Origin: Neomesorhizobium albiziae
Lineage (GTDB): Bacteria; Pseudomonadota; Alphaproteobacteria; Rhizobiales; Rhizobiaceae
Reading direction: 5' to 3'
NCBI RefSeq assembly: GCF_900114255.1
Contig: NZ_FOSL01000001.1
Coordinates: 682,001 to 746,000 of the forward strand
Length of the DNA stretch: 64,000 nt
Shown here: positions 17,959 through 24,758 of the stretch, in pieces
Numbering within the stretch: the stretch's first letter is position 1
Layout: each line of letters begins with the position of its first letter
Program-made: the position numbers and the translations under genes
The notes under the pieces: generated by a model
What the model was told of the DNA's origin: nothing
Seen by the model: only the letters and a program-made list of their open reading frames with translations
The model's database searches: none

Positions 17959-19011
17959 ATGAGCCGCATTACGCTCAACAAGCTTGGCAAGTCCTACGGC
18001 CAGGTCCACGTGCTGAAGGATATAGACCTTGATATCGTGGACGGAGAACTGATGGTCTTTGTCGGCCCGTCCGGTTGCGGCAAATCGACATTGCTGCGCC
18101 AGATCGCCGGCCTTGATCGGCCTACATCAGGCGAGATCCGCATCGACGGCAGGCTGGTGAACAACGTGCCTGCCGCCGATCGGGGTTTGGCGATGGTGTT
18201 TCAATCCTATGCGCTTTATCCGCACATGAGTGTGCGCCAGAACCTAGCTTTCGGGCTTGAGAATGCGCGTCTGCCGCGCGCCGAGATCGATAGCCGCATC
18301 ACCGAGGCAGCACGCATGCTGGAGATCGGGCAGTTACTGGAACGCCGGCCCGGCCAACTGTCGGGAGGCCAGCGCCAGCGGGTCGCCATAGGCAGAGCCA
18401 TCGTGCGCAATCCAACCGCCTTTCTCCTGGACGAGCCGTTGTCCAACCTGGACGCAGAGCTGCGCATCTCGACCCGCGCCGAGCTTGCCGCGCTGCACGC
18501 ACGGTTGGGCACGACGATGATCTACGTGACGCATGATCAGGTTGAGGCCATGACCCTGGCGCATCGCATCGTTGTGCTGCGCGGGGGCCAGATCGAACAG
18601 ATCGGCGCGCCGCTGGAACTTTACAACAAGCCGGCAAATCGGTTTGTCGCAGGGTTCATAGGGGCGCCTCGCATGAATTTTCTGGAATGCGGCGCAGACG
18701 GGAACGCGTTGGTTCTTCCGGGAGGACACACGTTGAACAAGGCTGTGCCCGCCAAAGGCAAGGTGACGCTCGGCATTCGCCCCCAGCACGTCAAGCTCGC
18801 TGCAAACGACATGGGAACCGTTCCAGCCGAAGTCACCCTGGTTGAGGCGCTGGGATCAGAAACGGTCGTGCACACCATGGCTGCCGGCAACCAGCCGCTG
18901 CTGTTGACCTTGGAAGGCCAGCACAAGGTAACCGCAGGTGAAAAGGTCCATCTCAAGTTCGACGACGATAGATTGCACCTGTTCGATGTCGAAGGTCTGC
19001 GGCTGAACTGA
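17959..19011 (+). CDS. Sugar ABC transporter ATP-binding protein (UgpC/MsmK type)
   Basis: This 350-residue ATPase energises the uronide importer. Walker A (GPSGCGKST, about 36-44), Q-loop, signature LSGGQRQR and Walker B (FLLDEPLSNLD) are all intact. A C-terminal OB-fold (about 235-350) of the MalK/UgpC kind follows. ATPases of this type often serve several CUT1 importers, and the GH127-linked importer further along lacks one, so sharing is possible. It closes the plus-strand operon and converges on the glycine-betaine genes. Confidence 0.93.
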   Translation: MSRITLNKLGKSYGQVHVLKDIDLDIVDGELMVFVGPSGCGKSTLLRQIAGLDRPTSGEIRIDGRLVNNVPAADRGLAMVFQSYALYPHMSVRQNLAFGLENARLPRAEIDSRITEAARMLEIGQLLERRPGQLSGGQRQRVAIGRAIVRNPTAFLLDEPLSNLDAELRISTRAELAALHARLGTTMIYVTHDQVEAMTLAHRIVVLRGGQIEQIGAPLELYNKPANRFVAGFIGAPRMNFLECGADGNALVLPGGHTLNKAVPAKGKVTLGIRPQHVKLAANDMGTVPAEVTLVEALGSETVVHTMAAGNQPLLLTLEGQHKVTAGEKVHLKFDDDRLHLFDVEGLRLN

Positions 19012-19074
19012 CCCACGATGCGCTGAGGGCCGCTCGATCAGGTCGAAGCCATCGGTGTTCAAAAGATTCCTTTT

Positions 19075-19350
19075 TCACAGGTTTGCCGTCGGTTTGCGCC
19101 ACTCGCAGTCCCCGGCTACGGCGACCAGCAGCGTGCGCAGATGAAGGACATCTGGATGGAGCGACGCGCGTCGATCGATCAACGCGATCTGCTTGCGAGC
19201 GGCCGTTTCCAGGCTGGCGCCATGCGGCACCGAGAGGAGCCAATCAGCGAAGATCTCTTCCGGCGGCGGCAGCGGGGAAATGGACGCCAATATCCGCGGG
19301 TCGATCGCATGGCGGGCGAGAGTGGTGCAACCGTCTTTCTTCGCCGTCAT
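19075..19350 (-). CDS. Small protein translationally coupled to gbcB
   Basis: This 91-residue protein is not recognised. Its ATG overlaps the gbcB stop (ATGA), which supports it being translated. It is mostly helical in character with a proline-rich stretch (SPLPPPEEI) near residue 25. There is no signal peptide or membrane segment. Its position as the last gene of the glycine-betaine monooxygenase operon suggests an accessory role, but nothing in the sequence shows one. Confidence 0.6.
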   Translation of the reverse strand: MTAKKDGCTTLARHAIDPRILASISPLPPPEEIFADWLLSVPHGASLETAARKQIALIDRRASLHPDVLHLRTLLVAVAGDCEWRKPTANL

Positions 19351-20450
19351 GCCTCGATCTCCAAAGCAGAAAGCGGTTTCGAGCAGCAGGCCAGGATATA
19401 ACCCTCGGCGATCTCGTCATCGAGGATGCCACCATTGTGGTTCATATCGACCGCACCAGAGATTTTCCTCACGCGGCAAGTACCGCACAGCCCGAACTCA
19501 CAGGCTGCGGAAATGCGAACGCCGCTCGCCCGTGCAGCTTGCAGAACGGTCTGTCCTGCGAGGCATTCGCCATCCACTTCGGAGTCGGCGAAGCGGATGG
19601 GTAGCCTGGCCTCGACCGCCACCTCCATGCCCGGACCGTCCGCCGGCGCGGGCAGTGTTTCCGCGGGCGGCGCACCAAAACTCTCCTGGTGGTAGAACCT
19701 CATATTGAAACCGGCTGCTTCCAGCATGCCTCGCACGGCACGCATGAACGGATCCGGCCCGCAGCAAAACACCTCGCGCTCCTTGAAGTCTGGCGACAGC
19801 AACGGCAGCCGGACCGCGTCGATGCGGCCCATATGGCCGAACCAGCTTTCGCGCGAAGAAGAACGCTCCTCGATCAGGAAGCCGAGCGTTAGCCCTGGCA
19901 TCTGCGTACCGAGCAGTTCGAGTTCCTTGCGGAAGATGATCTCTTCCGGGCGCCGCGCGCAGTTGACGAAGGAGACATCGGTCCATGGTGCGCAGTCGTT
20001 CAGCCAGCGCAGCATCGACATCATGGGGGTGATGCCGGAACCCGCCGAGATGAAAAGATATTTGGGCGCTGGATGGTTGTGGTGGGTAAAGTCACCGGCC
20101 GGACCCAAGGCCTTGATACGGACACCTGCACGGAGATTGTCGAACATCCAGCGGGTGCCGACGCTGCCCGGCTGCGCCTTGACAGTCACCGCGATCGAGA
20201 ACGGCCGTGACGGGCTGGACGACAGCGTGTAGGTCCGCATCAGCGGGCCATCTGCAGTCGGTAGCTCCAGCGTGACGAACTGGCCTGGCTTGTAGCGGAA
20301 CCACGTCTGTGCATCCGACCGGAAGGTGAAGGTCTTCACGTCGGGCGTCTCGTCGGTGACGCCGATCACCTCCAGCACCTGCAACCGGTCGTTCCATGGC
20401 GCCATCTCGTCGAGATGGCGGTAGAGATGCATATCCGTCATCGCGTTCAT
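19347..20450 (-). CDS. gbcB: Glycine betaine monooxygenase reductase subunit
   Basis: This 367-residue iron-sulfur flavoprotein passes electrons from NAD(P)H through FAD and a [2Fe-2S] cluster to the Rieske oxygenase GbcA. The FAD motif RTYTLSSSPS (about 95), NAD-binding GSGITPMMSM (about 150) and CCGPDPFM (about 245) are present. The C-terminal plant-type ferredoxin domain has CEFGLCGTC plus the last Cys near 355. It is downstream of gbcA by 15 nt. Together they oxidatively demethylate glycine betaine to dimethylglycine and formaldehyde. Related reductases serve other oxygenases, but the pairing with GbcA is convincing. Confidence 0.9.
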   Translation of the reverse strand: MNAMTDMHLYRHLDEMAPWNDRLQVLEVIGVTDETPDVKTFTFRSDAQTWFRYKPGQFVTLELPTADGPLMRTYTLSSSPSRPFSIAVTVKAQPGSVGTRWMFDNLRAGVRIKALGPAGDFTHHNHPAPKYLFISAGSGITPMMSMLRWLNDCAPWTDVSFVNCARRPEEIIFRKELELLGTQMPGLTLGFLIEERSSSRESWFGHMGRIDAVRLPLLSPDFKEREVFCCGPDPFMRAVRGMLEAAGFNMRFYHQESFGAPPAETLPAPADGPGMEVAVEARLPIRFADSEVDGECLAGQTVLQAARASGVRISAACEFGLCGTCRVRKISGAVDMNHNGGILDDEIAEGYILACCSKPLSALEIEA

Positions 20451-20464
20451 CAGCCCGCCCTCGC

Positions 20465-21712
20465 CTATGCGACGCTGCGCAAGGCAGGCTTTTCGCCCTC
20501 GGAAAGGCGCGGCTCCATGAAGCGTGCATACCAGTCGACGAACTGGATCACGCCGCCTTCGTGCAGCTCCGAATACGGTCCCGGCTCATAGGCTGGCGAT
20601 TTGATGCCGAAGGCGTTCTCCTCGACGATGCGGCGGTCCTCGTCGTTGGTCTCGGTCCAGACGTGGATGAGTTCCTGGAGGTCGTAGTCGACGCCTTCAA
20701 TCGCGTCCTTGTGGACGAGCCATTTGGTCGTCACCGCGGTCTCGGTGGGGCTGATCGGCAATACGCGAAACGTCACCGCGTGGTCGCCGAGTACGTGGTT
20801 CCAGGTCGTCGGATAGTGGTAGAGGAGCAGCGCGCCGATACGATCGGCGGTGACTTGATCCGACAGGTTGTTGCGGACCGCGCGCTTGCCGGTCGTCGTG
20901 TAGCTGACGGCATCGCGAAGCAAGGGCGCACGCGTGGCGCGGAATTGTCCGGCGTCGTCGATGCGGAAACGCGATGGCAGGCCAGCCGCCTCGCATTTCG
21001 CCCAATGCGCCAGCATGTCGGGGTCGCTCTCGGCGCCGTTGACGCCGGTCACAGTGGGCGCTTCCGGAAACGTCTTGCAAAGCTCCGGGTGGTTCGCCGC
21101 GCAATGGTAGCATTCGCGGTTGTTCTCCCAGACCAGTTTCCAGTTGCCTCTTTCGATGATGGTGCTTTCGTGAGCGACCTTGGCGTCGAGGAGATTGTGG
21201 GGCGCGAAATAAGGTTCCATCAGCGCGCGGAAGGGGGCGAAATCCGCTGGCTCCTTGGCCAGGCAGATGAAGATGTACCCGCCCACGCTCTCGCAGGCGA
21301 CACTCTTCAGGCCGAAGTCTTCTTTCTTGAAATCGTCGGCCATCTGGCGCGCGAAAACGAGCTTGCCGTCGAGGTCGTACGTCCATTGATGATAGGGGCA
21401 AACCAGCCTTGCCGACGTGCCCTTGTCCGTGGTGCAGACGCGGCTGCCGCGATGTCGGCAAGAATTGTGGAAAGCCCGAATCTGCCCGTCCCGCCCACGC
21501 ACGACAACGACCGGGTAATCGCCGATCTGCACGGTGAAGAAGCCGCCCGCCTTCGCGATTTCGCAATCGTGACCGACGAACAGCCAGTCGCGATACCAGA
21601 TCAGCTCAAGGTCGAGCCTGTAAAAATCCGGGTCGAGATAGAAGGGCCGCTGAAGGGAAAAACCGTCACGCCGGCTGCGGATCAGCCTCAGCATTTCGTT
21701 GCGCACGTCCAT
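20465..21712 (-). CDS. gbcA: Glycine betaine monooxygenase, Rieske oxygenase subunit
   Basis: This Rieske non-heme iron oxygenase of about 415 residues has the CXHX17CX2H cluster motif (C-R-H ... CPYH, about residues 85-108) and a mononuclear-iron region NNRECYHCAANHPEL (about 190-205). The length and motifs fit GbcA-type glycine betaine monooxygenases. I chose ATG 21712, which has GAGGA 6-7 nt upstream; an upstream GTG at 21733 is possible. The leader contains a full cobalamin riboswitch, which is unexpected for this enzyme. GbcB is the partner reductase. The substrate could be another methylated amine, but glycine betaine is the best supported. Confidence 0.88.
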   Translation of the reverse strand: MDVRNEMLRLIRSRRDGFSLQRPFYLDPDFYRLDLELIWYRDWLFVGHDCEIAKAGGFFTVQIGDYPVVVVRGRDGQIRAFHNSCRHRGSRVCTTDKGTSARLVCPYHQWTYDLDGKLVFARQMADDFKKEDFGLKSVACESVGGYIFICLAKEPADFAPFRALMEPYFAPHNLLDAKVAHESTIIERGNWKLVWENNRECYHCAANHPELCKTFPEAPTVTGVNGAESDPDMLAHWAKCEAAGLPSRFRIDDAGQFRATRAPLLRDAVSYTTTGKRAVRNNLSDQVTADRIGALLLYHYPTTWNHVLGDHAVTFRVLPISPTETAVTTKWLVHKDAIEGVDYDLQELIHVWTETNDEDRRIVEENAFGIKSPAYEPGPYSELHEGGVIQFVDWYARFMEPRLSEGEKPALRSVA

Positions 21713-21815
21713 GTCCGTCCTCGCTCGTCTCACAAGGACTGAACTTGGTGGTGATGGAGGTAGGAAAGCTTTGGGTACGCGAGATCAAACGACCCGCCCG
21801 CAGCGCTCTGCCTCT

Positions 21816-21834
21816 TGATCGCCCACCGCGATCA
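21816..21834 (-). promoter_or_regulatory. Hairpin between riboswitch aptamer and gbcA
   Basis: Perfect 7-bp arms (TGATCGC / GCGATCA) with a 5-nt loop lie about 20 nt past the 3' end of the aptamer and about 100 nt before gbcA. There is no U tract, so this is not a standard intrinsic terminator. It might belong to the expression platform, for example through Rho access or a switching helix. Confidence 0.4.
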
Positions 21835-21849
21835 GTCGAGTTCCAATTG

Positions 21850-22040
21850 TTCGAGGCTGGTTTCCGGGCTCCGAAGCCATCCCAGCGGGACCGTTCCGAC
21901 ACCTTCCCAGGCTATTGCCCAGTGGTTTCACGTCGGAACTCAAAGCTTCGCTACCGTTGCGGGGGCAGCGCCGGCATCAAACCGGCTTCCCAATTATCCC
22001 TCCGGCGAAATCGCCGCAGAGCACCTTGAACGCCGTGATC
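21850..22040 (-). promoter_or_regulatory. Cobalamin riboswitch in front of gbcAB
   Basis: Read on the minus strand, the conserved core of the B12 riboswitch is present in order: GGGAAGCCGGTTTGATGCCG, then GCTGCCCCCGCAACGG, then CCACTGG, then CTGGGAAGG, and finally the 3' GAGCCCGGAAACCAGCC that closes the aptamer. It matches block for block the riboswitch ahead of nrdA. Orientation and position put it in the leader of gbcA, with the 3' edge about 140 nt before the start codon. Riboswitches of this class normally lower expression when cobalamin is bound. Confidence 0.88.
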
Positions 22041-22118
22041 TAAACACCGGCGCGCGAGTCTCGGCCACACGAAAACGACATCGGGGAAGCGCAAAGGCGA
22101 CAGGATCGCTTCTCCGCC

Positions 22119-22894
22119 TCAGCCCTTCAGCGCCGCACAGATCGCATCGAGACCATCGGTCAGTGCCGCCGGCCCCGGCTGCAGGATGAGCGGCGATTTG
22201 ATCTCGACGATGCGATTGTCGCGCACCGCAGGAACCCTGTCCCAGCCCATGCGCGCCCTGATCCTGTCCGGCACGACCTTCTTGCCACACCAGGACGCCA
22301 GGATGATATCGGGCTGGGCGGCGATCACCTCTTCCGGCGCGACAATCCTGTCCCGCGCCGCTTTGGCTTTGCTTTTTCCGGGAATACATCGTCGCCGCCG
22401 GCGATGCCGATCAATTCCGACACCCAGCCGATGCCGCTGATCAGCGGTTCATCCCATTCCTCGAAATAGACGCGCGGCCGCGGCCTGCCGTTGGCGGCAA
22501 GTCTGATTTGGCGAAGCCTTTCCTCGTATCCCGCCGCGAGTTGATCGGCCCGCTCCACAGCACCGACAAGCGCGCCGACCGTGCGGACCATGGCAAGGAT
22601 TCCGGCGATGTCACGCTGATTGAAGGCGTGGACCGCGATACCCTCGCGGATCAAGGCAGCGACGATGTCGGCCTGGAGGTCGGAGAACGCCAGGACGAGG
22701 TCGGGCTCGAGAGCGAGTATCTTCGGAATGTCGGCGGACGTGAAGGCCGAAACACGCGGCTTCTCGCGTCTCACCTGAGGCGGGCGCACCGCGTAACCGG
22801 ACACGCCGACGATACGGTCCTGCTCGCGCAGCAGATAAAGCGTCTCGACCGTCTCTTCGGTCAGGCAGACGATCCGCTCAGAAGGAAAGCGCAC
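22119..22894 (-). pseudogene. BtuF-like cobalamin-binding protein, frameshifted
   Basis: This gene reads as a BtuF/FecB-type substrate-binding protein, about 258 residues if repaired, that binds corrinoids in B12 uptake or salvage. It begins at GTG 22894, 5 nt after the stop of the membrane-protein gene. No signal peptide is seen. The first 170 residues are in one frame (through GGDDVFPE). The sequence continues in another frame from ARDRIVAPEEVIAAQPD to the stop at 22119. One missing base near 22355-22372 would restore a single frame. The split may be a true mutation or a sequence error. Confidence 0.8.
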
Positions 22895-22899
22895 CGACC

Positions 22900-23463
22900 T
22901 CAGGCGTAAACGCCGCCGCGGACAGCGTCCGGGTTTGGAAGAAACCGGACTGAAACGGCAATCCTGTGCAGCACCGCCAGGCCGGCCAGCGCCAGCACAT
23001 TCGGCCAGAGAATCTGCAGGATGACGTCAAGGGAGAATGCCTCTTCCCCGGACGGCAGCAACGCGGTCGCAGCGAACAGGACAAACTCGTATACGACAAA
23101 TGCGAGCACGAAGCCTGCAATGACGGTCCAAAGTCCAGATTGAATCCGGTCGCGCAACAAAAGCACCGCCCCCGTTGCCAAGGCAGCCGCGACGCCGACC
23201 GCCACGCCCCAGGCGAAACTGTCCCACGTCGTCGGATAGCCGAGCACAAGGTACCCGACCCCCTGGTTTGCGAGCCACGCCATTCCGGTCAGCAACAAGG
23301 CGCCGCGGCGGGACATGTTGGCCCCGGCAACCGTCGCGATCGCCGCAAAAGGCGTGGCGCAGGCGAGCACAAGGCTGAAAAGTATGCTGGCGGCGCTGAC
23401 GGCGGCGGCCCAGAGAAGTTGCCTCGTGGCCATATGCGCACCGGATACGAATGTCTCGCTCAT
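22900..23463 (-). CDS. Membrane protein of the B12-linked operon
   Basis: This protein of about 187 residues, mostly hydrophobic, has five or six predicted membrane helices (about 14-35, 45-62, 68-85, 95-115, 125-150). I do not recognise a named family with certainty. It directly precedes the BtuF-like gene and follows nrdB in the same direction. ATG 23463 is preferred over the TTG two codons upstream. The context suggests a part in cobalamin or cobalt transport; that is inference. Confidence 0.65.
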   Translation of the reverse strand: MSETFVSGAHMATRQLLWAAAVSAASILFSLVLACATPFAAIATVAGANMSRRGALLLTGMAWLANQGVGYLVLGYPTTWDSFAWGVAVGVAAALATGAVLLLRDRIQSGLWTVIAGFVLAFVVYEFVLFAATALLPSGEEAFSLDVILQILWPNVLALAGLAVLHRIAVSVRFLPNPDAVRGGVYA

Positions 23464-23471
23464 GGCCAACG

Positions 23472-23500
23472 ATCATAATGTACTGTGCCCGAAGCTTCAA
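23472..23500 (-). promoter_or_regulatory. Sigma-70-like promoter before the membrane-protein gene
   Basis: On the minus strand TTGAAG (23500-23495) and TATGAT (23477-23472) are separated by exactly 17 bases. The predicted transcription start falls within a few bases of the ATG at 23463, so the message would be almost leaderless. No riboswitch lies between, so this gene and btuF could be expressed independently of the nrdAB leader. Confidence 0.4.
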
Positions 23501-23603
23501 CATAACCAACCCGGAGAACCGAACATCCAAAGGGCCCAAGGGTCGCGCCGCATCAACACTGTGTCCATGATGCAGCCCTCGCCGGCGACACGAGGTTCGG
23601 CCA

Positions 23604-24737
23604 TCAATCCCATGAGAGCGCCCCGCCGTTCTGGTATTCGATGACGCGGGTCTCGAAGAAATTCTTCTCCTTCTTCAGATCCATTGCCTCACTCATCCAG
23701 GGAAATGGATTCTCGGTATCGGAGAAGACCGGCATCAAACCAAGCTGCGCGCAGCGGCGGTTTGCGATGAAGTGCATGTACTGCTCGCATAGCGCCGCGT
23801 TCAGCCCGAGGAAGCCGCGCGGCATGGTGTCCCGGCCGTATGCGGCTTCCAGTTCGGTCGCGTTCGCGATCATGCCGCGGATCTCATTCTGGAACGCCGT
23901 CGTCCATAGATGCGGGTTCTCGAGCTTGATCTGATTGATCACGTCGATACCGAAGTTCAAATGGATCGACTCGTCGCGCAGGATGTACTGGTACTGCTCG
24001 GCGATGCCGACCATCTTGTTGCGCCGGCCAAGCGAGAGGATCTGCGCGAAACCGGTGTAGAACCACATGCCTTCGAAGATGACATAAAAGGCGACGAGAT
24101 CGCGAAGGAAGGCCTGGTCCGCTTGCGGCGTGCCAGTCCTGAAATCCGGGTCGTCGAGATGCTGCGTGTGCTTCAGCGCCCACGCCGCCTTATCGGTGAT
24201 CGACGGCACTTCCCGGTACATGTTGAACAGTTCGCCCTCGTCGAGCGACAGGCTCTCGACGATGTACTGGAAGGTGTGGGTGTGAATCGCCTCCTCGAAG
24301 GCCTGCCGTAGAAGATACTGCCGGCATTCGGGGTTGGTGAGATGACGGTAGATGGCAAGCACGATGTTGTTCGCCACCAGGCTCTCCGAAGCGGCGAAGA
24401 ACCCGAGATTGCGCTTGATCATGCGACGCTCGTCCTCGGTCAGGCCGTCCTTCGATTTCCACAGCGCGATGTCGGCCTGCATGGACACTTCCGTCGGCAT
24501 CCAATGATTGTTGCAGCCGGAAAGATACTTTTCCCACGCCCATCGGTATTTGAGCGGCAGCAGCTGGTTCACATCGGCGCGCGCGTTGATCATGCGCTTG
24601 TCGTCGACGGACACGCGCCCACCGCTGCGGTCGATCTCACCGAGCCCGGTGGCATCGGTGCTCGATTGCCCGTCTTCGAGCGAAGCCAACTTGATCGCGT
24701 CGGGCATTTTCGTTTTCGGCTCAGACCAGTCGAGCAT
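23604..24737 (-). CDS. nrdB: Ribonucleoside-diphosphate reductase class I, beta subunit
   Basis: The small subunit (about 377 residues) holds the diiron centre and tyrosyl radical that start catalysis in the large subunit. Typical diiron ligand regions are visible, including [10 protein letters not shown] (about 145) and [10 protein letters not shown] (about 240). An ATG at 24746 abuts the Shine-Dalgarno AAGGAG, so the ATG at 24737, nine bases past it, is the likelier start. It lies just downstream of nrdA and completes a class I enzyme that needs oxygen, not B12. Confidence 0.95.
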   Translation of the reverse strand: MLDWSEPKTKMPDAIKLASLEDGQSSTDATGLGEIDRSGGRVSVDDKRMINARADVNQLLPLKYRWAWEKYLSGCNNHWMPTEVSMQADIALWKSKDGLTEDERRMIKRNLGFFAASESLVANNIVLAIYRHLTNPECRQYLLRQAFEEAIHTHTFQYIVESLSLDEGELFNMYREVPSITDKAAWALKHTQHLDDPDFRTGTPQADQAFLRDLVAFYVIFEGMWFYTGFAQILSLGRRNKMVGIAEQYQYILRDESIHLNFGIDVINQIKLENPHLWTTAFQNEIRGMIANATELEAAYGRDTMPRGFLGLNAALCEQYMHFIANRRCAQLGLMPVFSDTENPFPWMSEAMDLKKEKNFFETRVIEYQNGGALSWD

Positions 24738-24758
24738 CTTGTTCATCTCCTTCTTGGC

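Noticed and set aside
20396-21742. 448-codon plus-strand frame opposite gbcA
   Set aside because: It mirrors the codon structure of gbcA, whose Rieske and iron motifs are intact; no start signal or family match.
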